A stretch of DNA of 64,000 nucleotides from CAVVUF01 sp963751425 (lineage in GTDB: Bacteria > Chloroflexota > Anaerolineae > Anaerolineales > UBA4823). Where the stretch lies: positions 1,612,001 through 1,676,000 of the forward strand of contig CAVVUF010000001.1 of assembly GCA_963751425.1 (NCBI GenBank), read 5' to 3'. The notes under the pieces were generated by a model that saw only the letters and a list, made by a program, of their open reading frames with translations, made no database searches and had not been told where the DNA came from. The position numbers were made by a program, and so were the translations under genes. Shown here in pieces: positions 25,887 through 34,150 of the stretch. Position 1 is the stretch's first letter. Each line of letters begins with the position of its first letter.

Positions 25887-27428
25887 TTATGAATTCGCGG
25901 ATGAAGCTCCCTGGTATTGGCGGACCTGATGGATAAAGTCCTGGATCATCTGTTCAGAGAGCTGCTCAAAACGCGTTAAGATCAAGTAACCCGGTGCCCA
26001 AAAATCCCCTGAAGGATTATCTCTTCCGAGCTGAGGAAAAGTTGTGAAGACTCTCTCAGAGGTCTGCTTGCGGAGCGTATCCATCAAGTAATCAGGGATA
26101 ACGCTGGGAACAACGTTCACTACCCACTGCAAATAATCTGGATGAACGGATAAATGCTCCAGTCTCCAACCATACGCCATGCATAACTGTCCCACCCACT
26201 CTGTAAGGCGAACGGCCAGGTCGCCATCCAGCTTGTGATACGGCATACGAGGGATGAGCATGCAAAAGTAACTCAGATCAAAAACCACCGGTAATGAAGT
26301 CTGTTTTCTTTCCTCATACGCAAAAACATCCACGGGCTCCGGCCTCGGATCCTGTTTCGCAACAACTCTCACAGGATCAATTATTTTGCGTACTTCGTGA
26401 GCCTGTTCGTTTTCTTTCACACCAATTTTATTTTTTCGATCTCTTTTTGGCATCGGTGCGGGTACATTATCTAGCAGCGGCTTAGAAAACACCCTTTCAG
26501 TCGTTTCGTCGACACCGTTCTTTTGACTGCCCACAGATTGTGGTTGAGGCAGGGAGGTGGTCGCAGCCAAGGGGAAAACAATCGTATGGCTGCCTTGCTT
26601 TTCTCGAATGACATCAGCCGGCGATTTTAATAAGCGCACCATTTGGTAAACTTGGGCACGAATCTGGTTGAAAGGCGTTTCAGCTTCGAAGAGCAGAGTT
26701 AAAACCATGTTCCCACACAGGGGTGTAGCAAACAGCATATACTCACCGCCGGTCGACCCCAGTCGGATATAACGAGCAAGGTCAGGCTTCTTTCCCTGCA
26801 AACCATTTTTAGACGAAGTAGCATAGTTAGAAACCATCCGTGCAACTTCTTCCATCGCTGGCTGACCCATTTGACCCGCACAAGCCCATAACTCTGTGCC
26901 TCTTAAAACCAAGATCCCTTGCGCAGCAAACTCCAGAGCAAGGCTGGTCAAAAACTGCGCAGTTTTTATGGGATCATCTAACCAGGTTGATATGGATGGG
27001 GAGTTTTCATACAATGCCAAATCATCTACTATATTTTTAGCTGATTTTGTAGGGAGCGTTTCTTTTAACCTGTCTGGAAGAGCCCGATCAACCATTTCAA
27101 GCAAGTCCGGTAGATAGAACGGTTTCATCAGGTAATCATCGATTAGTAAGTTCGAGAAGGATGGATCGCCAGCCCGATTTTCAAGTGGGATAAGAATAAA
27201 TTTTATTTCAGGGCTCGCTATCTTGAGGAGTTCAACCAGCTCGGTGATTGGAATATCTTCCACTTCCGCATCAATAATCGCCAACCCAAACAGGGTTCGA
27301 CCGGCACACTCAATGGCCTCGGCCGCCGTGGTAACAAAAACGACCTGATAACGGTCAGTCTCTTCCAAGCTTTGTCGAATAAATTCCCCAAAAGAAGGAG
27401 GCGTCGTAACTAGAAGAATATTTTCCAT
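25887..27428 (-). CDS. Receiver-like, roadblock-like protein ending in a degenerate IS200-type (Y1 HUH) transposase fold
   Basis: Residues 1-125 resemble a response-regulator receiver: Asp53 in AIIDAEV and Lys in DYLMKPF are kept, but the N-terminal acidic pair is Thr-Thr, so phosphorylation is doubtful. Residues ~155-270 look like a roadblock/LC7-type domain (GILVLRGTELWACAGQMG; YMLFATPLCGNMVLTLLF). A linker of ~100 residues follows. Residues ~390-505 follow the whole TnpA Y1 pattern (LSYFCMLIPRMPYH; LEHLSVHPDYLQWVV; DTLRKQTSERVFTTFPQL; GDFWAPGYLILT; MIQDFIHQV). The His-x-His is Tyr-Leu-Gln and the catalytic Tyr is Phe, so it cannot transpose. It is probably a domesticated nucleic-acid-binding output domain. 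It sits just upstream of polA. Confidence 0.75.
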   Translation of the reverse strand: MENILLVTTPPSFGEFIRQSLEETDRYQVVFVTTAAEAIECAGRTLFGLAIIDAEVEDIPITELVELLKIASPEIKFILIPLENRAGDPSFSNLLIDDYLMKPFYLPDLLEMVDRALPDRLKETLPTKSAKNIVDDLALYENSPSISTWLDDPIKTAQFLTSLALEFAAQGILVLRGTELWACAGQMGQPAMEEVARMVSNYATSSKNGLQGKKPDLARYIRLGSTGGEYMLFATPLCGNMVLTLLFEAETPFNQIRAQVYQMVRLLKSPADVIREKQGSHTIVFPLAATTSLPQPQSVGSQKNGVDETTERVFSKPLLDNVPAPMPKRDRKNKIGVKENEQAHEVRKIIDPVRVVAKQDPRPEPVDVFAYEERKQTSLPVVFDLSYFCMLIPRMPYHKLDGDLAVRLTEWVGQLCMAYGWRLEHLSVHPDYLQWVVNVVPSVIPDYLMDTLRKQTSERVFTTFPQLGRDNPSGDFWAPGYLILTRFEQLSEQMIQDFIHQVRQYQGASSANS

Positions 27429-27437
27429 TACCGGTAG

Positions 27438-27466
27438 AGTGTATCACGGGGTTTCAGGGTAAGCAA
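27438..27466 (-). promoter_or_regulatory. Promoter of the receiver/transposase-fold gene
   Basis: On the minus strand TTGCTT (27466-27461), a 17-base spacer and TACACT (27443-27438). The predicted transcript start lies about three bases before the ATG at 27428, another nearly leaderless arrangement. Confidence 0.4.
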
Positions 27467-27507
27467 GGAAACTGTAAACTTTACCTCATTGACAACTTTG
27501 ATCGAAC

Positions 27508-29070
27508 ATGATATTTTTCATAGGGATGCGTAGGGTCATGGAGTCCATCAAAGCGTTCTTTGTAGTTATGGCTATTCTAGTCATACTGCCATTTAATAAT
27601 CTCGCTTTGGCTGCAGACTCCCCTCCTGAGACCGAAGTCACCCGTACTACCACTGTAACTGTTCCGATCACCGAATATATATGGTGGGTCATTCCTTGGT
27701 CTGGTAATTTACCTGCTTGCACAGTGACCGTTGATCATGAAGGCTTGCCGACCCACGCTGAAATTTTTGATGATTGTGGAAAAGCAATCTACACGCAGTG
27801 GAGCACCACTCCAGCATGTTCCTTGGCGGATGAAAAAGGGAACGATCCCAGGCAGTGCCCGGGGTTTTATCTCCACCTGGTGAGTAATGCCCCCTCTGAA
27901 AAAACGGTTGAAGTTAATCTACCGCTTGCAGAAGCCAAGATCAGCCTGGTTGATTGTAATAACGTTACTTCCTCAAATCGCTGTAGCCAAATACCGTCGC
28001 TGCTGGTTACCGGTTACGAGCCTTTGCCTAACCAACAGATTACCGCTGTTCATGTAAATTTGAATGGTCAAGAATACACTTGTCCAGGCTCAACCTGTAA
28101 AGTTCCGCTCTCCCCCACCACCCTATCGGGCGTACCGGTTGAATTCTGGGTTGATTCCAGCTACGGTGACTCCAGCCCTCATTTCACAGCCTTGGTAAGG
28201 GTTGTTGATACTGGGGTATCCTCCACTCCTGGTGGGGCAGGGTGGATCGTAGACATTATCAGCCCCCAAGCGGAAGGCAAACCCATTGCCAGCTGCGCAC
28301 AAATTTGGGATGTATTTCCTCCCATTGAAGGTTTGCCCTCCTGGCTGACCACACCTGATGCCCAGGCATTACTAACAACGAATGCGCCCTTCCAATACCT
28401 GGCAGGACGTCTTATCTCTCAAGAGGTTGTTAATGCTGCCGATTGTCCCGGGGGCGGGTTGCTCTCGAATGGTTATGCGGATGTCTGTGGGTTGGAGAAA
28501 GCTCTCCCAATCGTCCAAGCATGGCAGAATAGTTTCGATAGCCAAATATTGGATGTTTCCGCATCAACTGGAGTCCCTGCCAATCTCATGAAGAATATTT
28601 TTGCCCAGGAGAGTCAGTTCTGGCCTGGCGCTTTTAAAGACCCAAAGGAATTTGGCCTGGGACAAATCACTGATAATGGCGCCGAGACAATCTTGCTTTG
28701 GAATCAAGCCTTTTTCAACCAATTCTGCCCTCAGGTTTTAGATAAATCGACCTGCGCGCGCGGCTACGTCTACCTGAGCGACGAAAATCGTGCTCTTCTG
28801 CGCGGAGCCTTGGCATCCAAATCCAGCGTTGATTGTCCTTCATGCAGTATGGGCGTTGATCTGGATAAGATCGGCTTCAGCATAAATTTATTTGCTCAAA
28901 CCCTCCTGGCCAATTGCTCGCAGGTTAGCCGGATGATTTACAATACCACAGACAATAGCCCCGCAGATGTATCCGATTATGTCAATTTATGGAAATTAAC
29001 GGTCGCCAACTATCATATAGGCCCCGGCTGTCTTTCATACGCGATGTACCAAACCTGGGCAGCGCCGTGA
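27508..29070 (+). CDS. Secreted lytic transglycosylase-like protein
   Basis: The signal peptide ends near LALAADS; the real start is probably the ATG at 27538 (MESIKAFF). About 300 residues of beta-rich, Cys-containing sequence are followed by an SLT-type lysozyme domain: NIFAQESQFWPGAF with the catalytic Glu, then FGLGQITDNGAE and VANYHIGPGCLS. It should cut the sugar backbone of peptidoglycan. The stop at 29070 is caused by a frameshift near 29056-29066. The true end is the stop before 29158 (MDWEHISAYLTLPCQGVIDY in the next frame), which restores the domain's last helix. Confidence 0.82.
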   Translation: MIFFIGMRRVMESIKAFFVVMAILVILPFNNLALAADSPPETEVTRTTTVTVPITEYIWWVIPWSGNLPACTVTVDHEGLPTHAEIFDDCGKAIYTQWSTTPACSLADEKGNDPRQCPGFYLHLVSNAPSEKTVEVNLPLAEAKISLVDCNNVTSSNRCSQIPSLLVTGYEPLPNQQITAVHVNLNGQEYTCPGSTCKVPLSPTTLSGVPVEFWVDSSYGDSSPHFTALVRVVDTGVSSTPGGAGWIVDIISPQAEGKPIASCAQIWDVFPPIEGLPSWLTTPDAQALLTTNAPFQYLAGRLISQEVVNAADCPGGGLLSNGYADVCGLEKALPIVQAWQNSFDSQILDVSASTGVPANLMKNIFAQESQFWPGAFKDPKEFGLGQITDNGAETILLWNQAFFNQFCPQVLDKSTCARGYVYLSDENRALLRGALASKSSVDCPSCSMGVDLDKIGFSINLFAQTLLANCSQVSRMIYNTTDNSPADVSDYVNLWKLTVANYHIGPGCLSYAMYQTWAAP

Positions 29071-29157
29071 ACCCATGGATTGGGAGCACATCTCAGCCTA
29101 TCTCACCCTTCCCTGCCAAGGTGTGATCGATTATGTCAACCAGGTGACGAAGTAAGA

Positions 29158-29358
29158 TCAGCTTTCGACAGAGTGGATCAATTCAAGGAATTCCTTCCAC
29201 TCCTCTGTAAAAAAGTGAATCGTGACATTACCTAATTCCAGATGGTAAGTTGTCTCGCCATCTGGTTCATCTGCACTCCAGACCAGGTAATTCTCTGTCT
29301 GCGCAATTTCGGTTGTTTTGGGCTCCGGTAGTTCTTTATCTTTTGGCATAAAAACCAT
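29158..29358 (-). CDS. Small conserved-looking protein of unknown function
   Basis: About 66 residues starting at ATG 29358. An acidic linker (PKDKELPEPKTTE) leads to strands NYLVWSADEPDGETTYHLEL and a C-terminal helix (EEWKEFLELIHSVES). The frame extends upstream inside the M23 gene, but those residues are a shadow of it. No signal peptide. It lies next to the M23/rho genes on the same strand and may be in their operon. Function unknown. Confidence 0.6.
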   Translation of the reverse strand: MVFMPKDKELPEPKTTEIAQTENYLVWSADEPDGETTYHLELGNVTIHFFTEEWKEFLELIHSVES

Positions 29359-29368
29359 CCTGTTAGCT

Positions 29369-30427
29369 TTAGGGTAGGACGTACCAGGGGTTAATAAATT
29401 GACCGTATAAACGGATTTCAAAATGAAGATGGGGTCCGGTGGAATTACCTGTACTGCCAGCCGCGCCGATATACTGTCCTTGATACACACTTTGTCCGCA
29501 GCCAACAGCTACTGCGCTCATATGTCCATAGACGGTTTGGTAGCCGTTCCCATGATCGATCATTACCATATTGCCATACCCACCGGTCGACCACCCGGCA
29601 AATACCACTACACCGTTGTCAGAGGCATATACCGCATCGCCCACAAAAGCGGCGACATCGATCCCCAAATGACCCGACCAGAAATCGTTGCCAGAGAGCA
29701 CGTGGCTGGCTGAAGGCCAAGCAAACCACCCTGAGCCATAGGCGCCATCGTAAGTACCTTCACACGCACCCGGGCCATATACTGACTTGGATACCCCTGC
29801 CTTCCCTCGTGCAATTTGCGGGACAATCCAGGAACGAAACTCACGCTCACCGTCAGGCACCATCACCCACTCATCGACCTGGACATTTGGATCCGTTAGA
29901 TCCATCTTGTTTCCAGGCCAATTGATAATATCCTCTACCTTCGCCTTGAACTGCTGAGCAACGCTTTCTAATGTATCATTTTCCTTCCATTTGTAATAAA
30001 CCCCATCCACAGGAGGAATTTTAAGCGCCATACCCGGGCTTAACATGTCTGGGCTATCATTCAGCTGATCCTCATTTGCCCACAGGACCGTTTCAGGTGA
30101 GATATTAAACTTTTTAGCGATCCCAAAAACAGAATCCCCTTTTTCAACAGTGTATTCCACTGTTTCCTCACGAGACCTGTTCGGAATAATCGTATTGAGC
30201 GTGATATTTTGCTGAATGAACTGCGAATTAATGGACTGCTGAAACTCTGGTATTTCCGCCGCTAAAACCTCGGGCGAAATGGTCGCCGTTGCCATCATCG
30301 CTTCAATTGCAGGAAAGGGTGTAGCTGCTGCGGTCCCTTTCACATGCCATCCAAGATATACAACCAATAAAACCAGGCTGGTTGCAATCAACCAAAACCC
30401 GGTTACAATAAAACGTTCTGGTTTCAC
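29369..30427 (-). CDS. LysM-M23 peptidoglycan endopeptidase
   Basis: N-terminal membrane anchor (FWLIATSLVLLVVYLGW), two LysM domains (VEYTVEKGDSVFGIAKKFNI; YKWKENDTLESVAQQFKA), and a complete M23 domain: HLGIDVAAFVGDAVYA, then GYGNMVMIDHGNGYQTVYGH and GPHLHFEIR. All zinc ligands are present. It should cut peptide bridges of peptidoglycan. Its start overlaps the rho stop by one base, so it is translated from the rho operon. Confidence 0.93.
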   Translation of the reverse strand: MKPERFIVTGFWLIATSLVLLVVYLGWHVKGTAAATPFPAIEAMMATATISPEVLAAEIPEFQQSINSQFIQQNITLNTIIPNRSREETVEYTVEKGDSVFGIAKKFNISPETVLWANEDQLNDSPDMLSPGMALKIPPVDGVYYKWKENDTLESVAQQFKAKVEDIINWPGNKMDLTDPNVQVDEWVMVPDGEREFRSWIVPQIARGKAGVSKSVYGPGACEGTYDGAYGSGWFAWPSASHVLSGNDFWSGHLGIDVAAFVGDAVYASDNGVVVFAGWSTGGYGNMVMIDHGNGYQTVYGHMSAVAVGCGQSVYQGQYIGAAGSTGNSTGPHLHFEIRLYGQFINPWYVLP

Positions 30428-31704
30428 TAATTGTCCTCGTTCAACCTTTCCAGGAAATCCTGGTTATTTTCCGTCCGCGACAACCTTTGGAGAATCGCCT
30501 CCGCGGCTGTGGAAGGATCAAGACCAGCGCCATAAGGCGGTGTGGCTATCATTTGATCGTACATCCGTCGCATCAGCCAAACGCGCGGGGTAATATCAGG
30601 TCCAAGTAAAATCTCTTCCCGGCGTGTGGATGAACGCTCAATATCAATCGCTGGGAAGACGCGCCGTTCCTGTAAACGGCGTGACAAGTGCAATTCCATA
30701 TTACCAGTACCTTTAAATTCTTCATATACCACATCATCCATCCGCGAGCCAGTATCAATCAGGCAGGTAGCAATAATCGTCAACGAGCCACCTTCTTCTA
30801 TATTGCGCGCCGCGCCGAAGAATCGCTTTGGAGGATACAATGCGGATGGATCAATACCGCCCGAAAGCGTGCGTCCTGATGGTGTAACCACCAGGTTATA
30901 AGCACGTGCCAGGCGAGTGATCGAGTCCATCAAAATGACTACATCCCGTCCAATTTCCACCAGGCGTTTAGCACGTTCCAGGACCATCTCGGCCACTCGT
31001 ACATGAGACGTAACTGGCTCATCAAATGTAGAAGAAATTACCTCCGCATCCACTGAACGATCCATGTCGGTTACTTCTTCTGGGCGCTCCCCGATCAAGG
31101 CCATCATCAAATGGACGTCAGGATATTTGGTGGAAATTGCATTGGCAAGCTGCTTCAAGATCGTTGTCTTGCCGGCTTTCGGTGGCGAAACGATCAAACC
31201 ACGCTGTCCGCGGCCAATCGGCGTGACCAGGTTGATTAAGCGCGTCGAGAGCGTGTGCCGGTCTGTTTCCAGGTCAAAGCGCACATCTGGAAATATGGGC
31301 GTCAGCAACTCAAAAGGAGGCCGCTGCTTGGTTTCCTCTGCGTCAATTCCATTGACAGTTTCGACCTTTAGAAGGCCATAATGCCGTTCTGATTCACGCG
31401 GTGGGCGAACTTGTCCAATGATGAGATCACCATTTCGTAAATTGTAACGGCGGATTTGAGATTGTGAGACATAAACATCGTATGGCCCCGGCTGGTAATG
31501 CCCGGAGCGCAAAAAACCAATTCCGTCGCTCATGATTTCTAGCACACCGCCGCGCATCTCAATGCCTTCACGTTCAGCCTCAGTTTGCTGAATTCGCAGG
31601 ATGAGATCTTCTTTCTTCAACATATTCGCGCCAGTTACGTTTAAATCCCTGGCCATTTGACGCAGTGTAGCTAAAGGAACACTTTCAAGTTCTAAGACTT
31701 TCAT
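30427..31704 (-). CDS. rho: Transcription termination factor Rho
   Basis: An N-terminal Rho helix domain (LATLRQMARDLNVTGANMLK), a cold-shock-like RNA-binding domain (GGVLEIMSDGIGFLRSGHYQ) and the hexameric ATPase with Walker A SPPKAGKTT, ALIGERPEEVTDM and Walker B VVILMDSITRLARAYN. The Q-loop GTLSGG-like segment reads SGRTLSGGIDPSALYPPKRF. Length 425 is normal for a Rho without long inserts. It terminates transcription at unstructured C-rich sites. The 5' leader is about 125 bases. Confidence 0.97.
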   Translation of the reverse strand: MKVLELESVPLATLRQMARDLNVTGANMLKKEDLILRIQQTEAEREGIEMRGGVLEIMSDGIGFLRSGHYQPGPYDVYVSQSQIRRYNLRNGDLIIGQVRPPRESERHYGLLKVETVNGIDAEETKQRPPFELLTPIFPDVRFDLETDRHTLSTRLINLVTPIGRGQRGLIVSPPKAGKTTILKQLANAISTKYPDVHLMMALIGERPEEVTDMDRSVDAEVISSTFDEPVTSHVRVAEMVLERAKRLVEIGRDVVILMDSITRLARAYNLVVTPSGRTLSGGIDPSALYPPKRFFGAARNIEEGGSLTIIATCLIDTGSRMDDVVYEEFKGTGNMELHLSRRLQERRVFPAIDIERSSTRREEILLGPDITPRVWLMRRMYDQMIATPPYGAGLDPSTAAEAILQRLSRTENNQDFLERLNEDN

Positions 31705-31834
31705 TTTTGGGCTTCTCGCGTATGATCGAATGGATATTCAAAAGGGGAGATTCAGGGCTGCTGCCGAGATCTTTATGGCAGTCAAGACAATAGCATTTTT
31801 ATTTTTCAATTACCTTCGGGGATGTGTTTCGCCC

Positions 31835-31863
31835 ATTATAGCACGTGAATGGATAGACCGCAA
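31835..31863 (-). promoter_or_regulatory. Promoter of the rho operon
   Basis: On the minus strand TTGCGG (31863-31858), a 17-base spacer and a perfect TATAAT (31840-31835) with an extended TG (TGCTATAAT). It gives a leader of about 125 bases before the rho ATG, long enough for the autogenous control known for rho genes. Confidence 0.7.
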
Positions 31864-31937
31864 GCACACAAATATTGAATTCCTCGGGCTGTCACCCAAC
31901 CCATTCAAGTAAGTTCACGCAGACCAAGGAAAAAATA

Positions 31938-32360
31938 TTATCCTTGTGTTTCATGGATCACATACGTGTGCTCTATCTCCAAAGCCTTCGCCAACATTGC
32001 CTGTGCCGGGCAATATTTGGTCACAGAGAGCTCAATTGCGCGTTCTACCGCTGCACGATCCACCTGATGCCCATGGACAATATATTCAACTTTAATGTGG
32101 GTAAATACTTTTGGGTGGTCCGTCGCGCGTTCCGCATCAACATGTACCGCAAAACCGGTGATATCCTGGCGCTTTTTCTGGAGAATCGAGATCACATCCA
32201 TCGCTGTACAACCACCCAGGCCAATTGCCAATAACTCCATCGGTCTAAAACCATCCTCATCACCCCCAATCGATAGGTCTGTGCCTAAAGGGAGTTGGAA
32301 ACCCGAATCTGCATTCCCCTCAAAACTCATCCGTCCTTTCCAGGTTACTTTAGCGTTCAT
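31938..32360 (-). CDS. OsmC-family peroxide-handling protein
   Basis: The 140 residues show both reactive cysteines of the family: one in GLGGCTAMDVISILQKK, the other in TKYCPAQAMLAKA. The OsmC/YhfA-like fold is complete. It reduces organic hydroperoxides with help from a dithiol donor, or acts in related thiol chemistry. Its ATG directly follows the stop of the TlpA-like gene with no gap, so three redox genes form one operon. The likely electron donor is a neighbouring thioredoxin-fold product. Confidence 0.9.
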   Translation of the reverse strand: MNAKVTWKGRMSFEGNADSGFQLPLGTDLSIGGDEDGFRPMELLAIGLGGCTAMDVISILQKKRQDITGFAVHVDAERATDHPKVFTHIKVEYIVHGHQVDRAAVERAIELSVTKYCPAQAMLAKALEIEHTYVIHETQG

Positions 32361-32954
32361 CTAATCCTCCAAAAGTGGTGTGATATATTTTTCCAGGTTC
32401 TTAAGGCTAATCCCACCTGTCCAGGCAAAACGGACAACCCCCTCCCGATCGATCACATAAGAATTCGGCAAGTTATAATTTTTGAAAACCCGGATAGATT
32501 TGTTTTGTGGATCAAGCCAAACCGGAAAAGTCAGACCATAATCTTTTACAAATTGGGCCACTTCCTCAGCTGGCTCTCCGGCCTCTACAGCAACCAATAC
32601 AAACCCCTTGTCTTTGTGCCGAGTATAAAATTCTTCGAGTGCCGGCATTTCTGCCTTGCATGGAGGGCACCAGGTAGCCCAATTATTCACCAATATGATC
32701 TGACCCTGGTAATCTTTTAAGGCGCTTGCCTGACCGGCCACATCCTTCAGAGCCAGTTCCGGTGCTGAAAAATTTACTTTGATCGGTACAACAGAACCAC
32801 CTGAGTCATCTGGCTTCAGGTTGGAGGCAATCTTCGGGATCCAAAAAAGCCCGGCCGCAATTCCTGCCAGGATCAGCCCAATCCCCAAAAAGAACATCCC
32901 CCATATTTTGGGTCCAGGTTTATTTTTCTTGATTGGGTTTTCGGTCATCGACAT
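32361..32954 (-). CDS. Membrane-anchored TlpA/ResA-like thioredoxin
   Basis: A cytoplasmic Lys-rich start, a membrane helix at residues ~17-41, then a thioredoxin domain on the outer face: INWATWCPPCKAEMP-like site (here NNWATWCPPCKAEMP) with the C-P-P-C pair, and the cis-Pro region in NLPNSYVIDREG. It reduces or exchanges disulfides outside the membrane. The start is two bases after the stop of the upstream disulfide oxidoreductase gene. Confidence 0.92.
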   Translation of the reverse strand: MSMTENPIKKNKPGPKIWGMFFLGIGLILAGIAAGLFWIPKIASNLKPDDSGGSVVPIKVNFSAPELALKDVAGQASALKDYQGQIILVNNWATWCPPCKAEMPALEEFYTRHKDKGFVLVAVEAGEPAEEVAQFVKDYGLTFPVWLDPQNKSIRVFKNYNLPNSYVIDREGVVRFAWTGGISLKNLEKYITPLLED

Positions 32955-32956
32955 GC

Positions 32957-33622
32957 TTAACCCATGGCGCGTTTGATCTCGTTCAACAAATAATCTTCTG
33001 GTGTCGCGCCAACCACAGTCCCCGCTCCCTGGTTGATCGTTGTCTGCGGCACGCCGCTGACATTAAATCGATCCGCCAGGTCTGGGAACTCCATGGCTTC
33101 CACCATTTCTGCCTCCACCAACGGGCTTTCCATCGCCATCATATGAGCGAGCACCACGGCTCGCGGGCAGTAGGGTCAGGTAGGTGTGACAAAGACTTGC
33201 AGGTTTACCGGTTTGGTCAATTTTTTTAGCTCGTCGCGTGTTTTTTGCTCCAAGCCCGAATCGCGCCCCGATACCAGGATCAAGTCGTGGATCAAAGTGC
33301 TAAATTCATGTCCCGAGGGAATACCCGCCATGCGCACTCCATAATCAATGACCTGATCTCCATCTTTTCCAACAAACACAATCTCCGGCGCCTTATCGAC
33401 ATGATACAGGCTCGCCACATCAGCCTTTGCTTTCAGATCATACACCTCTAAAGATATCTTATCCGAAAGACCAGCCACTTCTTCAAGAAGCTGCCGGGTA
33501 TCTGCACAAGTTTCACAATCTTCTATCTTTTCGAACAGAATAACTCCTACAGGGTGTTTCAATTGGCTATCAAAAACTTCCTGCACCTGTGTTCGGATCA
33601 ACTCATTCAAAAAATTAACCAC
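32957..33622 (-). CDS. Protein disulfide oxidoreductase, candidate selenoprotein (in-frame TGA at UPYC site)
   Basis: GTG start at 33622 with AAAGGA upstream. Two thioredoxin folds are present. The first has a C-x-x-C site (EDCETCADTR). The second should have TPTCPYCPRAV, but the first Cys codon is TGA (33178-33176), residue 149. The frame is unchanged on both sides: VFVTPT before, PYCPRAVVLAHMM after, then the fold ends with the cis-Pro loop VSGVPQTTIN and stops at 32957. Total 221 residues, the usual length of such two-domain proteins. A hairpin at 33147-33164 sits where a bacterial SECIS should be. Reading TGA as selenocysteine gives U-P-Y-C. A base error (TGC or TGT to TGA) is the main alternative. 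It heads an operon with TlpA-like and OsmC-like genes. Confidence 0.8.
33147..33164 (-). promoter_or_regulatory. Candidate bacterial SECIS hairpin
   Basis: In mRNA sense, 11 nt after the TGA, GCGAGC (33164-33159) pairs perfectly with GCUCGC (33152-33147) around the six-base loop CGUGGU. Bacterial SECIS elements lie just after the UGA and carry a G among the first loop bases; both hold here. The 11-nt distance is the same as in E. coli fdhF as I recall it. The stem is short, so alone it could arise by chance. Confidence 0.65.
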
Positions 33623-33661
33623 AATAAATTCCTTTCACCCAGACCGGGTCTTAGTTTATTA

Positions 33662-33874
33662 TCAGGTAAAACAACCTGCCAGCGAAAAACTGCACTCCTC
33701 ACAGCTCAAGTTTAACATCCCATCATAATCTAACCTGCCCTTCGCACATGCTGGACAAAGATCGCCAGCATGCAGCTCAAGGGGATGACCGAGAACATCC
33801 TGCGGATCATGATCTGAGCCATTAAATTTTCGAGCTTTCCTGTAACGCTCATCCATAAACCTTAGATGTCCCAT
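33662..33874 (-). CDS. Small zinc-ribbon-like protein
   Basis: About 70 residues, possibly starting at the internal Met of MDERYRKARKF. Two Cys pairs (DLCPACAKG and LSCEECSF) with 20 residues between them form a probable zinc ribbon, and the last residues contain a fifth Cys. No known catalytic motif. It lies 39 bases before the disulfide oxidoreductase gene on the same strand and might sense or bind zinc or redox state. Function unknown. Confidence 0.55.
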   Translation of the reverse strand: MGHLRFMDERYRKARKFNGSDHDPQDVLGHPLELHAGDLCPACAKGRLDYDGMLNLSCEECSFSLAGCFT

Positions 33875-33898
33875 CAGTCGTAAAGTTGCATAATCTGT

Positions 33899-34150
33899 TT
33901 ATTTTTTTATATCCGCATCCAAATCCAGGCATTGATATAATCGATCTCGGACATCCCCAGGAAGATCAGCTTTGTCATTATTCGCATGCACAAGATAGAC
34001 TGTCTTCTTCAGCGTATCCACAACGATCCGGCAGTTTTCACATCCAGCTAAATGCTGTTCTAGCTCAGCGCATAACTCGCTTGCCAGGTCACCATCCACA
34101 TATTCCGAAATCGAACCTAGTAAATCGCTGCACCTCTCACCGTGCTTCAT
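33899..34150 (-). CDS. Zinc-finger anti-sigma factor (ZAS/zf-HC2 type)
   Basis: A short cytoplasmic anti-sigma protein of about 83 residues with the family motif H-x3-C-x2-C (EQHLAGCENCRIVV) on a helix. No membrane helix follows. The start at 34150 is preferred because GGAGG lies eight bases upstream, inside the sigma gene end. It overlaps the sigma stop by 14 bases, which couples the two. With its CxxC it may be redox-responsive, which would fit the redox operon downstream; that link is a guess. Confidence 0.82.
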   Translation of the reverse strand: MKHGERCSDLLGSISEYVDGDLASELCAELEQHLAGCENCRIVVDTLKKTVYLVHANNDKADLPGDVRDRLYQCLDLDADIKK

